Origin: Planctomycetota bacterium | GTDB lineage: Bacteria; Planctomycetota; UBA1135; GCA-002686595 | Direction of reading: 5' to 3' | Length of the DNA stretch: 64,000 nucleotides | Assembly (NCBI GenBank): GCA_947484275.1 | Contig: CANKOY010000006.1 | Location: 28,432 to 92,431, forward strand | Shown here: piece by piece, positions 43,378 through 52,783 of the stretch | How the letters are laid out: each line of letters begins with the position of its first letter | Numbering within the stretch: the first letter of the stretch is position 1 | Notes under the pieces: generated by a model | What the model saw: the letters and a program-made list of their open reading frames with translations, nothing else | Database searches by the model: none | What the model was told of the DNA's origin: nothing | Position numbers and translations under genes: made by a program

Positions 43378-44813
43378 CGGCCGTGCCCCACAGACGGCGC
43401 ATGGGCGCCGCGCGCTTCGCGGCATCCTCGAATTGGAAGCAGTTTGCCTGGGTTGAGCCGACGCTCCGGATCCCATGCCTCGCGCACGAGGGTCATGGCG
43501 CGCAAATCGTCGTCGTTGAACACCAGGCACATTTCATCGCGTTTCTCAAGGCCCACACCGTGCTCGCCGGTCAACGATCCGCCGGCGGCGACGCACAGGG
43601 CCATGATCTCGCGACCCGCGGTCAGCACGCGCTCGACCTCGTCGGGATTTCGGCGATCGTAGGAGATGTTCGGATGCAGGTTGCCATCGCCCGCGTGGAA
43701 TACGTTGGCGAGCTTCAGGCCCTTTTCCTTGGCGATGCGCGTGGTCTCGCGCACCAGCTCCTTCAGGCGCGTGCGCGGCACGCACACGTCAGCCACGTAC
43801 AGGTCGGGCGCGATGCGACCCATGGCGCCGAAAGCGCCCTTGCGGCCCGCCCACAGTTTCTTGCGCTCGCTGTCGCTGCGCGCGCTGCGCACTTCGATCG
43901 CGCCGCGCGCGCGAGCAATGCGTGTCACGTCGCGCACGGTCGAGGCCACCTCGACTTCACTGCCCTCTGCCTCTACCAACAGAACGGCCTCGGCGTCCTT
44001 GGGATAGCCAGCGCGGAACACGCTGGCTTCGACGGCTTCGATGGTCAGCTTGTCGAGGATTTCAATCGCAGAGGGCTCGATGCGCGCTGCGATCAGGTCC
44101 GACGTGGCGTCGCATGCGCCGTCGAGCGAGGGAAAAACCGCCAGCAGCGTTTCGATCGCCGCGGGTTTCTGCGTCAGACGCACCGTGACCTCGGTCGCTA
44201 TGCCCAGTGTGCCCTCGCTGCCGACGAAGGTACCGATCAAGTCGTAGCCCTGCGGCTCGTACTGTGGCTCGGACAGATCGAGAATGCTGCCGTCCGCGCG
44301 CACGATCACGAGTCCGAGCACGTGGCGCGTGGTGGCGCCGTACTTGAAGCAGTGCGGACCCCCAGAGTTCTCGCCGACGTTGCCTCCGATGGTGCAGGCC
44401 TGCTGGCTCGAGGGGTCAGGCGCGTAGAACAGTCCGTGCTCCGCGCACATCTGCGTCAGGTCCACATTGACCACGCCCGCTTGCACGCGCGCGTAGCGAT
44501 CGACGACGTTCAGTTCGAGCACGTCGCGCATGCGCGCCGTGGCGATCAGGGCTCCGCCCTCAACTGGCGTCGCTCCACCTGACAGCCCCGTCCCCGCGCC
44601 GCGCCCGACCACGGGCACGCCTTCGGAGGCGAGTACGGACATGGCGCCAGCGCACTCGGCAGTGTTGCGAGGCAGGAGCACGATTTCGGGCGCCTGATGG
44701 ATCAGTGCCAGACCGTCGGACTCATAGGCCAGGCGACCGATGGGTGAGTCGACCACTCCGCGCGGCCCGAGCAGTCGTTTCAGCTCATTGCGCGCTGTGC
44801 CCGAGAGTGCCAT
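43374..44813 (-). CDS. glcD: glycolate oxidase catalytic FAD-linked subunit
   Basis: 479 residues from the ATG at 44813. It has the PCMH FAD domain (GRGAGTGLSGGATPVEGG; IGGNVGENSGGPHCFKYG) and a C-terminal catalytic cap with NVFHAGDGNLHPNISYD and GSLTGEHGVGLEK, the GlcD/D-lactate dehydrogenase pattern. The C-terminus extends about 18 residues past DPERRLNPGKLLP, overlapping glcE. The complex lets cells use glycolate released by phytoplankton; coupling to growth on algal exudate is an inference. No glc regulator is seen nearby. Confidence 0.95.
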   Translation of the reverse strand: MALSGTARNELKRLLGPRGVVDSPIGRLAYESDGLALIHQAPEIVLLPRNTAECAGAMSVLASEGVPVVGRGAGTGLSGGATPVEGGALIATARMRDVLELNVVDRYARVQAGVVNVDLTQMCAEHGLFYAPDPSSQQACTIGGNVGENSGGPHCFKYGATTRHVLGLVIVRADGSILDLSEPQYEPQGYDLIGTFVGSEGTLGIATEVTVRLTQKPAAIETLLAVFPSLDGACDATSDLIAARIEPSAIEILDKLTIEAVEASVFRAGYPKDAEAVLLVEAEGSEVEVASTVRDVTRIARARGAIEVRSARSDSERKKLWAGRKGAFGAMGRIAPDLYVADVCVPRTRLKELVRETTRIAKEKGLKLANVFHAGDGNLHPNISYDRRNPDEVERVLTAGREIMALCVAAGGSLTGEHGVGLEKRDEMCLVFNDDDLRAMTLVREAWDPERRLNPGKLLPIRGCREARGAHAPSVGHGR

Positions 44814-44841
44814 CGGCGCATCCTAGCTCGCCAACGATCGC

Positions 44842-46278
44842 TCAGAAATCGATGCGCGACAACTTCCAGTTGGCCAAGACAAGCAAAAGCAAGATGAAGG
44901 CCAAGGTGGAGGCGATCGAGAAGTACAGGTTGTACTTCAGCTCGCCGCCCCAGGCGGCGCGGCCCCCAAAGAACTCATCTGGATTGTTGCTGAACTGTCC
45001 TGTGCGCTCGAAGCTGTATTGGAAGCTGCGCAAGGCCTCGTCGTGATCCGCGTTTGCCCTCCAGCCGGATTCCAGTTCGATTTCGAGTGAACAGACGAAG
45101 GGGTGGACGTTGAGGAACCACGTCTCGCGATCCAGGGTCAACTCGTTTCGTGGTTCGGTCCAGCGCCGGATTTCGGCCTGCGTGCCCACGACCTGGGAGC
45201 GCTCGCGCTCGACCTCCTTGACTCCCATTTCCTTCAGTTTCTCGTCCAGTTCCTTGGCGGCCGTGCGCCGACTGCGCTCGCTGCTGGGCCAGCGCTTCAA
45301 CGTGATGCGACCAAGCCCGTCTGGCTGAGTCCACAGGGCAATCGCCGGCGCGTCCTCAGCTGTCAGCTCCTGTTTCTCGAAGCCCTCTGGAGCCACGTTG
45401 ACTCTCAATCCGCTCTCATCGTCCTTGAAGGCTATGCCGCGCTCGGCGATGGCGCGTCGCAGGCTCTGGGAGATTGTCGCCGCGTCGTTGGTCTTTGGCA
45501 GCGTGTAGTGCAGCACGTCGAGCGTGACCAAGAGGCCGCTGACCAGTGCGCCTGGATCGTCGCCCTCGGTCGCTTCGCCCGCTGCGACTTCGAGTACATC
45601 CTGCGCCACGCGCCATTCCTTCACCTGCCAGCCCGCGTGGACGCAGCCGTTGAAGGCAAAGAACATCAGCGTGGTCAGGATCGCGGCCACGGAACTGCGG
45701 GTCATCACCGCGACGAGCAGCGAGAACGCGTGCAGCACCGCGTACTTGTAGACCATCACCGGAACCGACCAGAGGAACCCGAGATCGCTGTAGCCGGAGT
45801 TGAGGCTCAGTCCGAGGTACATGCCGAGGACCAACACTGACGTCAGGATTCCGACAAAGAGCAGTCCGGCGACGTAGCGCGAGAACAACAGCGCCCAGCG
45901 CGACACGGGCTTGGAGAACACCGTGTCCGCCGCGCCCTTCTCGACCATGCGCGGCACGAAGAACGCAGTGGCCGCCACGGCGAAGATCAGTCCGAATGTG
46001 CCGCCGATCTGATCGACGAGCAGCGTCTGCACGGCCTGGATCAGCGTCGTGCTCATGTCCTCGGGCATGCTCGGGACCGGGATCTGGAACGTCGAGAGGA
46101 CGTCGACGTAGTTGTATTCCTTCCAGCCGAAGCAGATCACCAGGGCGTCGGGTTTGGCAGCGATCAGAAACGTCGGCAAAACCAGGAAGAGGATCAGGAT
46201 CACCAGCAGGCGGAACACTTTGTTGTCGAGGACCTGGTACAGCGCGTCCTTGAACAGTGCTTTGGTCGTTTCGCTCAC
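44842..46278 (-). CDS. ABC-2 type transporter permease with large extracytoplasmic insert
   Basis: 478 residues from a GTG at 46278, overlapping the ATPase stop by 4 bp. Membrane segments occupy about 20-40, 80-115, 130-150 and 165-220; then a soluble, presumably extracytoplasmic region of about 230 residues is followed by a final helix (LAFILLLLVLANWKLSRIDF near the end). The central charged segment (ELDEKLKEMGVKEVERERS) looks coiled. The layout is that of ABC-2/YfiM-type exporters whose substrate is unknown. Pair with the ATPase at 46275-47213. Confidence 0.85.
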   Translation of the reverse strand: MSETTKALFKDALYQVLDNKVFRLLVILILFLVLPTFLIAAKPDALVICFGWKEYNYVDVLSTFQIPVPSMPEDMSTTLIQAVQTLLVDQIGGTFGLIFAVAATAFFVPRMVEKGAADTVFSKPVSRWALLFSRYVAGLLFVGILTSVLVLGMYLGLSLNSGYSDLGFLWSVPVMVYKYAVLHAFSLLVAVMTRSSVAAILTTLMFFAFNGCVHAGWQVKEWRVAQDVLEVAAGEATEGDDPGALVSGLLVTLDVLHYTLPKTNDAATISQSLRRAIAERGIAFKDDESGLRVNVAPEGFEKQELTAEDAPAIALWTQPDGLGRITLKRWPSSERSRRTAAKELDEKLKEMGVKEVERERSQVVGTQAEIRRWTEPRNELTLDRETWFLNVHPFVCSLEIELESGWRANADHDEALRSFQYSFERTGQFSNNPDEFFGGRAAWGGELKYNLYFSIASTLAFILLLLVLANWKLSRIDF

Positions 46279-47213
46279 TTCCAGCCCTCCTTCTTGACCA
46301 GGCCAATGAAGGCCTGCTCCAGATTGAGGCGGCGTGCCTGGACGCCGCGGATCGAAATGCCCGCGCCGCGCAGGCGGTCGATGCACTGATCGAGTTCTGG
46401 GTCGTTGACCGCGATGCTGAAGCCGCGCTCCATGGCTGTGAAATCGCGGCCTATGCCTGTCAACAGCCGCTCGACATCGGGATTCGGCATCTGAATCGTG
46501 AACTCGGCGATGCCTGTGCGCGGCGTCAGCTCTTCGATCGTGCCTTGGCGCAGGATCCGGCCGTGATCCATGATCACGACGCGGTCGCACATCAGTTCCA
46601 CTTCCATCAAGAGGTGCGAGTTGATGAAGATCGTCACGCCGCGTGATTTCAGATCCATGACCATCTCGCGAATCGCCGCGCGACCGATGGGGTCGACGCC
46701 ATCCGTCGGCTCGTCGAGGAACACGAGCTCAGGTTCGTGGATCATCGCCTGGGCCAGTCCGATGCGCTGCATCATGCCCTTGGAGTACTCGCGCATTTTT
46801 CGGTCGGCGTCCTTGGCCATGCCGACCTTTTCCAGCAGCGCCGGAATGCGTGCGCGCAGGAAGGGGAGGTCGCGGCCGCACATCTGGCCGAAGAGCTCCA
46901 TCACCTGTCGCCCGCTCAAGTACGCGGGCAATCTGTGGGCCTCGGGCAAGTAGCCGACTCGCCTGCGCGAGGCGACGCTTCCCGCGGGTTCGCCAAAGAG
47001 AAACGCCTTGCCCTCGAAGCCGCGCACGAGGCCGAGCAGGATCTTGATCAGCGTGGTCTTGCCCGCGCCGTTGGGGCCGAGCAGTCCGAACACGCTGCCG
47101 CGGCCAACTTCGAGCGAGACATCATCCAGGGCGCGGTAGCCCTTCTTGAACAGGCGCTTCGAATAGGTCTTCGAGAGGCCTTGGACGAGGATCGAGGATT
47201 CGTTCGAGATCAT
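46275..47213 (-). CDS. ABC transporter ATP-binding protein
   Basis: 312 residues from the ATG at 47213; the longer frame upstream is noise. Walker A is GPNGAGKTT (about 45-53), the signature is YSKGMMQRIGLAQA (an SKGMMQR variant of LSGGQ), Walker B is LVFLDEPTDGVDP, and the H-loop is INSHLL. The C-terminal about 90 residues form an extra regulatory domain as in CcmA/NatA-type exporters. It powers the permease encoded at once downstream. The substrate is unknown. Confidence 0.93.
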   Translation of the reverse strand: MISNESSILVQGLSKTYSKRLFKKGYRALDDVSLEVGRGSVFGLLGPNGAGKTTLIKILLGLVRGFEGKAFLFGEPAGSVASRRRVGYLPEAHRLPAYLSGRQVMELFGQMCGRDLPFLRARIPALLEKVGMAKDADRKMREYSKGMMQRIGLAQAMIHEPELVFLDEPTDGVDPIGRAAIREMVMDLKSRGVTIFINSHLLMEVELMCDRVVIMDHGRILRQGTIEELTPRTGIAEFTIQMPNPDVERLLTGIGRDFTAMERGFSIAVNDPELDQCIDRLRGAGISIRGVQARRLNLEQAFIGLVKKEGWK

Positions 47214-47310
47214 GGGGCGCGGGACGCGGATAGGGGGACGGCGCGGGGCGCGCACCTGCGCAGTGTGTCGCCTTTGGTTTGTGATTGGCGCGTCAATTCG
47301 CGTCGCGGAT

Positions 47311-48237
47311 TCAAATCCTCTGACCCGGGACCGTTGGGCGCGCGGCTCCGATCCAACCCGCCGAGGGGCCAAGTCGCGCGGAAAGGAGCCGCAGTTTCGC
47401 GCCGCGACCGCCGTAGCTGCGTTCGTCCGCGCCGACGCGGATTCCAGCCTCGAGCGTGTCGAGGGCCCCGGAGAACCCGCCGCCGAAGACAAACGTCTCC
47501 AGATCCAGCAGGCAGATCACCGGGCCCAGGCCGCGGCCCAAGTCGCGCCCAATTTCGAACAGCAGTTGCCGTTCCGCGCCCTCACCTGCGCGCGCGCGCG
47601 CGGCCAGGAGCTTGAGGTCGCCCGGGGCAGAGGCCGGCAAGTTCACGGCGATCGCCCGCCGCCGCGCCGCGGTGGCCGACGCGAGGGTCTCGACGCAACC
47701 TCGTCCGCCGCAACCGCAGGCTAGGCCGTTTGGGTCCACGACGACGTGGCCCACTTCGCCGGCCATGCCCGCCCCAGCGTAGAGCCGACCCCCAAGGATC
47801 AGCCCGCCGCCGATGCCGGTTCCCAGGGTCACCATCAGCACGTCGTGCGACCCGCGCGCGCCCCCGAGCCACTGTTCTCCGAGCGCGGCGGCATTGGCGT
47901 CGTTCTCCACCACCACGTTTTCCAGCGCGAAGCCCATGCGCTTGGCCAATTCCTCGCGAAGAGGCAGGGCGCGGAAGCTGGGGATGTTGGGGCTGTCGAC
48001 CACGAAGCCGTCGGCACGGCGCAACTGGCCTGGAACGCCGACCCCCAGGGCGCGCGTGGCCCCCAGTCGTCGCGCCTCGCGCACGATTTCATCCATGGCG
48101 TGGGCGGCGCCCTTGGCATACCCGGGTTCGATCGTGGATTCCTCGATCACCGTTCCGTCGCCGCGCATCGCGCCGGCCTTGATCGTGGTGCCGCCGATGT
48201 CGATGCCGACCCAACGCTCGTCGCTTGTTCCTTTCAC
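47311..48237 (-). CDS. ROK family sugar kinase (glucokinase-like)
   Basis: 308 residues from a GTG at 48237. The ATP phosphate loop is GIDIGGTTIKAG (11-22), the catalytic region is VVENDANAAALGE, and the ROK zinc motif is CGCGGRGCVE, with LGTGIGGGLILGG. Length is normal for glucokinase-type ROK proteins. It phosphorylates glucose or a related sugar. It lies 33 bp downstream of the glycogen-synthase-like gene on the same strand, suggesting glucan or glucose metabolism, and no DNA-binding domain is present, so it is a kinase rather than a repressor. Confidence 0.9.
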   Translation of the reverse strand: MKGTSDERWVGIDIGGTTIKAGAMRGDGTVIEESTIEPGYAKGAAHAMDEIVREARRLGATRALGVGVPGQLRRADGFVVDSPNIPSFRALPLREELAKRMGFALENVVVENDANAAALGEQWLGGARGSHDVLMVTLGTGIGGGLILGGRLYAGAGMAGEVGHVVVDPNGLACGCGGRGCVETLASATAARRRAIAVNLPASAPGDLKLLAARARAGEGAERQLLFEIGRDLGRGLGPVICLLDLETFVFGGGFSGALDTLEAGIRVGADERSYGGRGAKLRLLSARLGPSAGWIGAARPTVPGQRI

Positions 48238-48270
48238 AGCTTTGCTCCGTCGGCGAGGGGGCCGCGCAGG

Positions 48271-49755
48271 TCAGGCGCTATTCTCGCGCGGACGGGTGCG
48301 GCGCGTCACGCGGCGGTAGGCCTTGGCGTACTCCGCGGCAGTGGCCTGCCAGGAAAAGTCCTGGCGGAGGCAGCGGCGAACGAGCGTGTTCCAGGCCGCC
48401 GGGTCCTTGTAGAGCTTGCGCGCCTCGTCGACGCAGGCCAGCAGGCTCTCGCCCGTGTAGTTCTTGAAATGAAAGCCAGTCCCCGTGCGAGGGTTGGTGG
48501 AAACGTCCTGAACGTAATCCTCCAGCCCGCTGCCGGCGTAGACGATCGGCACCACCCCGTAGCGCATGGCGATGGCGCCCAGTGGGCTTCCCGCGGAATA
48601 GTGCGAGGGAATCAGGAGCAGGTCCGCCGCCCCGAGGATCGCGTGGGCGGTGTTCGCGTAGTAGCCCTCGATCAGGCGGCAGCGCCCGGCGAAGGAGGTC
48701 TCCAGCGTCTTCAGCCGCTCGTGCATGTCCGGACGGCCAGCACCCATGAGCACGACCTCGAATCCGTGCTCGAGGATCGAGGTCAACTGCTCCGCCACCA
48801 GGTCGAAACCGTTGTCGGTGTCAAAGCGCCCCATAAGCGCCACGAGCGGCGAACGCGCCGCCTTCTCGAGCGAGAACTGTTGCTGCAGGGCGGTCTTGCA
48901 GCGCTTTTTGCCATTGAGGTTCTTGTCCGCCGCGCCGTAGGGGCTGGCCAAGAGCGTGTCCGACTCCGGGTTCCACGCCTGGTAATCGACGCCGGTGGGA
49001 ATGCCCACCAGTTCCTTGGCGCGCCGGCGGAAGGTCTCCTCGAGGCCGTAGCCCCGATCTTGCTCCTGGATCCGTCGCGCGTGGCCCACCGAGTTCGTGC
49101 CCAGAATCGTCCCGAACTCGCAGCCGGCCTTGAGGAAGTTGACCTTGCCTCCGAGCTCGATGCCGTGGACCCGTTGGAACACGCTGAGCGGGATCCCGAT
49201 CTGCGGCAGCAGGTCGCGCTCGAAGCTGCCCTGGATCGCAAAGTTCGTGATGTGGAAGTAGACCCCGGCCTTGGCGGCCGGGTGATCCGGCTGGCTGTTG
49301 ACGTACTCCAACTCCCGCAGGACCGGGACCAGGCCCGTGGTCCAGTCGGGGCAGTGGAGCACGTCGGGGGCGAAGTCGACGATCGGCAGGCTGGCAAGCA
49401 CCGCACGCGAAAAGGCTGCGTAGCGCTTGCCGTTGTCGCGGTAGGGGCCTTCCTCATTCCCGTAGGGCTGGCGGTCCCTGAAGTAGACCGGGTGGCCGAA
49501 CAGGTAGACCGTCATGTCGTCGACCTTGGTGCGGCGGATCGAGAACGTGGCCGGCTCGCCCGAGGTGATCGAGACCACGCCGATCGATTCGGGTTCCGGG
49601 ACCGCGCTGAGGTCCACGGCCGTCGAGTAGGGCATGAACACGCGCACGTCGTTGCCGATCTGGCCCAGGGCCCGTGGGAGCACCCGGGACAACTCCGCGA
49701 GGGGCGTCTTGCGCACCAGCGGGTCGAGTTCGGGCGTGACGAAGGCAATCTTCAA
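48271..49755 (-). CDS. glycogen synthase (GT5)-like protein with altered active-site motifs
   Basis: 494 residues from a TTG at 49755. The GT5 architecture is complete: N-terminal MKIAFVTPELDPLVRKTPLAE, HCPDWTTGLVPVL, VNFLKAGCEFG, the GIPTGVDYQAWNPESD block, and a C-terminal domain ending DFSWQATAAEYAKAY. Against E. coli GlgA the KTGGLAD loop is KTPLAEL, RLTSQKG is RFDTDNG (the catalytic Lys305 position is Asn) and SRFEPCGL is SHYSAGSPL (the Glu377 position is Ser). It may be a non-catalytic paralogue or use other chemistry. It is encoded with a ROK kinase. Confidence 0.85.
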   Translation of the reverse strand: MKIAFVTPELDPLVRKTPLAELSRVLPRALGQIGNDVRVFMPYSTAVDLSAVPEPESIGVVSITSGEPATFSIRRTKVDDMTVYLFGHPVYFRDRQPYGNEEGPYRDNGKRYAAFSRAVLASLPIVDFAPDVLHCPDWTTGLVPVLRELEYVNSQPDHPAAKAGVYFHITNFAIQGSFERDLLPQIGIPLSVFQRVHGIELGGKVNFLKAGCEFGTILGTNSVGHARRIQEQDRGYGLEETFRRRAKELVGIPTGVDYQAWNPESDTLLASPYGAADKNLNGKKRCKTALQQQFSLEKAARSPLVALMGRFDTDNGFDLVAEQLTSILEHGFEVVLMGAGRPDMHERLKTLETSFAGRCRLIEGYYANTAHAILGAADLLLIPSHYSAGSPLGAIAMRYGVVPIVYAGSGLEDYVQDVSTNPRTGTGFHFKNYTGESLLACVDEARKLYKDPAAWNTLVRRCLRQDFSWQATAAEYAKAYRRVTRRTRPRENSA

Positions 49756-50306
49756 AGTCGACGTCCTTGGATCGTTCCAGACTCGCGCTGGGCATGTCCG
49801 AGACCGGCTGGATCCCTCGGCCTTTGGAGCACCGTCCCACGCTCGATCGCGGTCAGGGAGTCCATGGTCTCAGGCGTTTGCCGTGTGCCGAACGATGTCA
49901 GCTCGCGTCTGTGGGCAGAAGTGGCGCCGTGCTGGGTGCGCCGCACCCCCATGGCATGGCAAAAGTAGTCAAGAGCCGTGCCCAGCCCAAGAGCTTCCTT
50001 CGGAAATGTCGTAAGTCAATTCAGATAAACATGTTACGCAACAGCGAAGCGCGGTCACCGGCCCTCGCCGCACCCGGGCCGGGCAGAACGGATCCGCATC
50101 CCTGGGGGGGGCGAGCCCCGGGCTCGAGGAAGTCCCTGGCAACTCATCGCGGCGTCCAAATCGGAGTTCGATCCCGAGGTTCTGGACCAATCGAAAACGC
50201 GTCTATGGGTGACGCTGGCTGTGCACTTCGGCGACCCGCGGGACGTGCCCTCAGCTCAGCTCGCGTAGACTCCCCGTTTCACTGTCCCGCTTCGAGGTGC
50301 GAATCC
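49756..50306. other. 551-bp divergent intergenic region
   Basis: The gap holds the start regions of the glgA-like gene (minus) and the cyclodeaminase gene (plus). Open frames in it are extensions of those genes without matching sequence features. A relatively AT-rich stretch at about 50010-50045, containing the palindrome AACATGTT, is the best candidate for promoter or operator sequence. No RNA gene was recognised. Confidence 0.5.
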
Positions 50307-50948
50307 ATGACATCGACTCCGACCCCTGCGCTCGTCAGCCGCTCCCTGACCGATTTTGCCGCGGCGCTCGCGGCCCGGACGGCCACCCCCGGCGGGGGCA
50401 GCATGGCCGCCTTTCTGGCAGCGAGCGGCGTCGCTTTGGTCGCAATGGCGGCACGCTTCACCTCTGGTGAGAAGTTCGCGTCGATCGAAGCGCCCATGGC
50501 CGCCGCGGCGGGGGCCCTGGACCAACTGCGCCCGCGGGCCTTGGGACTCGTGGACCGCGACGCGGCGTCCTACGACGCGGTGACCGCGGCCTTTGCTCTG
50601 CCGAAATCGAACGACACCGAGAAAGCTGCTCGCGGCGTCGCGATTCAATCGGCGATGAAAGGCGCGCTTGAGGTGCCCTTCGAAACCATGCAACTTGCCC
50701 TCGCAGGCTTGGAACTTGCCGCGCCGTTGGCCGCGCAGGTCAACTCCAACCTGGCCAGCGATTGCGGAGTGGGGGCGCGCTGCCTGCACACTGCGCTCGA
50801 GGGTGCATTCCTCAACGTGCGCATCAACGCGGGCTCGATCAAGGATGCGGAGTACACCGCCGCGCGCCTGCGCGAGAGTCAGGGGATGCGCGCTCGGGCC
50901 CAGGAATTGTCCACCCAGATCGCGGGCACGATCGAATCGCGCCTGTAA
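50307..50948 (+). CDS. cyclodeaminase/cyclohydrolase (FTCD_C) family protein
   Basis: 213 residues from the ATG at 50307; the open frame continues about 540 bp upstream but without family similarity. The all-helical domain has the diagnostic TPGGGSMAAFLAASGVAL (about 27-44) and a later VNSNLASDCGVGARCLHTAL block, as in PF04961 (formiminotransferase-cyclodeaminase C-terminal domain). Stand-alone members may act on 5-formimino- or 5,10-methenyl-tetrahydrofolate, so a role in one-carbon metabolism is likely. It lies 88 bp upstream of the phosphoglycerate mutase start. Confidence 0.85.
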   Translation: MTSTPTPALVSRSLTDFAAALAARTATPGGGSMAAFLAASGVALVAMAARFTSGEKFASIEAPMAAAAGALDQLRPRALGLVDRDAASYDAVTAAFALPKSNDTEKAARGVAIQSAMKGALEVPFETMQLALAGLELAAPLAAQVNSNLASDCGVGARCLHTALEGAFLNVRINAGSIKDAEYTAARLRESQGMRARAQELSTQIAGTIESRL

Positions 50949-51036
50949 ACTCTGACTCCGTGGCGGTCAGGCTGCCCCCGTTGCAAGCTCCGCTCTGACG
51001 GTGGCTTCGGTCCACGAATTTGCTCCCGAGCGATCC

Positions 51037-51783
51037 ATGCGAACCCTGATCCTGTTGCGCCACGGCGAGAGTACCTGGAACAAGGAGAACCGTTTCACCG
51101 GCTGGGTGGACGTTCCGCTCTCCGCTCACGGCGAAATCGAGGCGCGTTCCGCAGGCGCGCGCATTCGCGAGGCGCGGATCGAGATCGATGAGGTCCACAC
51201 CTCGCTGCTCAAGCGCGCGATCAAGACCAGCTGGCTGGCGCTCGAGGAACTCGATCGCATGTGGCTTCCGCAGATGCGCAGCTGGCGCCTGAACGAACGC
51301 CACTACGGTGCGCTGACGGGACTGAACAAGGCGGAGACCGCTGCGCTCCACGGCGAGGCTCAGGTGCACATCTGGCGGCGCAGCTACGACATCCTGCCGC
51401 CGGCGTTCGAGGCCAACGACCCCAAGAATCCGGCGCTCGATCCGCGCTACAAAGACCTCAGCGCTGCGGAACGGCCCCTGGCCGAGTCCTTGAAGACGAC
51501 CGTCGAACGCTTCCTGCCGTATTGGAATGGGTCGATCGCGCCTGCGCTGCGCGCGAAAAAAGTCGTGATGGTCGCTGCCCACGGCAATTCGCTGCGAGCC
51601 TTGGTCAAGCACCTCGATTCGATGAGCGAAGAGGCCGTGCTGTCCCTGAACATTCCCACCGGCATGCCGCTGGTCTACGAGTTGAACGACGATCTCACGC
51701 CGCGCAGCCATCGCTACCTGGCGACGGAGCAGGAAATGGCTTCGGCCAAGGCCACGGTCGCTGCCCAGGGCAAGGCGAAGTGA
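51037..51783 (+). CDS. gpmA: 2,3-bisphosphoglycerate-dependent phosphoglycerate mutase
   Basis: 248 residues from the ATG at 51037; an in-frame GTG at 51001 would add 12 residues without support. The histidine-phosphatase signature LLRHGESTWN (phospho-His near residue 9), SLLKRAIKTSWLAL, the acid in RLNERHYGALTGLNK and AAHGNSLRALVKHLD are diagnostic of GpmA. Length is normal. It interconverts 3- and 2-phosphoglycerate in glycolysis and gluconeogenesis. No partner gene is adjacent. Confidence 0.95.
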   Translation: MRTLILLRHGESTWNKENRFTGWVDVPLSAHGEIEARSAGARIREARIEIDEVHTSLLKRAIKTSWLALEELDRMWLPQMRSWRLNERHYGALTGLNKAETAALHGEAQVHIWRRSYDILPPAFEANDPKNPALDPRYKDLSAAERPLAESLKTTVERFLPYWNGSIAPALRAKKVVMVAAHGNSLRALVKHLDSMSEEAVLSLNIPTGMPLVYELNDDLTPRSHRYLATEQEMASAKATVAAQGKAK

Positions 51784-51918
51784 CGCGACGCTTGTCCCGT
51801 CGTCGCGCATGCTTGCGTTCGGCGGGACGCTTCGAATAAAGGGCTACCGGCCGATGGGCCGCTGACTTTTGGGAGTCCAGCGTGAGACGCCCGTTCGAGC
51901 CGTCGGCGCGGTCATGGA

Positions 51919-52323
51919 CTACCGACTCAGCAGCAGCGCAGTCTCCACGCCGAGCGGATGTCCATCCTGCACACTCACTCGGGCCTCTGCGAGGATCTCT
52001 CGTCCCCGACTGAGGCGCACGAAGTAGGCGCCATCCGGAAGAGTGTCTCTCAGGAATTGCACCCCCTGCTGATCGGGGCCCCAGGGAGTGGACGCGCTGC
52101 CCGCCCCTCGACTGCGGCAGATGGCCCGGCGCGTGAAGGGGCCCGGATCGAGCGACACGAACCGGGCTAGCGAGCCATCGGTGTTCAATGGTGCGGCATC
52201 AGCCCGAAAGCACGCGCTGCGGCCATCACCGGGCGAGGCGTGTTCCGCGTTCAGTGAGCCCGGATGCGTGATGCGCGCGGCCAGGCTCGTCGGCGCGAAC
52301 GCTAGCAAGACGAGGGCCAGCAC
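51919..52323 (-). CDS. hypothetical exported protein
   Basis: 134 residues from a GTG at 52323. The first 20 residues (LALVLLAFAPTSLAA) look like a signal peptide, followed by a short domain with two Cys pairs (CFRAD and RAICRSRG) and the beta pattern DGAYFVRLSRGREILAEARV. The frame extends to 52776 but upstream it is charged and unlike a coding start; an 8-G run at 52332 could also mark a frameshift. The domain is unrecognised, and whether the gene is real is not certain. Confidence 0.45.
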   Translation of the reverse strand: MLALVLLAFAPTSLAARITHPGSLNAEHASPGDGRSACFRADAAPLNTDGSLARFVSLDPGPFTRRAICRSRGAGSASTPWGPDQQGVQFLRDTLPDGAYFVRLSRGREILAEARVSVQDGHPLGVETALLLSR

Positions 52324-52783
52324 GAGAAGCCGGGGGGGGCATTCGACGGGCGTCGGTCGACTCGAGATCGCGCCGCGCGGGTTGGATAGCGCAGTGCGGA
52401 TCGAGCTGAGCGGTCGCCCGCGGGATCCGCGCACCGGCAGCCGACGCGGAACGTTGGGTCGGGTCGAAAATGCCGCGGCGGGCGCAATTGGGGATGTACA
52501 CCCACTTCCCTTGGGGCCTAGTTTTTCGTCCTTCAAGGCCCCAGAGGTTGATTGGGCTTTTCTCCGCGCGTTGCCCACGAGGCTTTCCGCCTCGCGCTTG
52601 ATTTTGGGGAACTCGATCTCTTTGTGCGGCGACGAACTGTGGACGCACTTCACGTCTACATCGTTGGCGTGGAGCCTGATGCTGGAATACCCAATCGAAA
52701 GAACTGCCTGCAGCCCGCCCCTGTCTCGCCTTCCAATCGTTGCCAGGCAATCACGTCCCGATGCATCACGCGACACTTTTTAA
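52324..52783. other. 460-bp region without recognised gene
   Basis: The region contains the G8 run at about 52332 and open frames on both strands with no recognisable domain or start context. It ends at the truncated IS3 transposase. It is probably degraded sequence next to the insertion site. No RNA motif was seen. Confidence 0.4.

Noticed and set aside
47296..47325. tRNA T-arm-like GATTCAAATCCTC
   Set aside because: The flanking bases do not form a 5-bp T-stem, and no acceptor, D or anticodon arms were found around it.
47746..49968. 740-residue open frame on the plus strand opposite the ROK kinase and glycogen-synthase-like genes
   Set aside because: It is a GC-rich antisense shadow: Arg/His/Ala-rich, no domain, while the minus strand holds clear family motifs across the same span.
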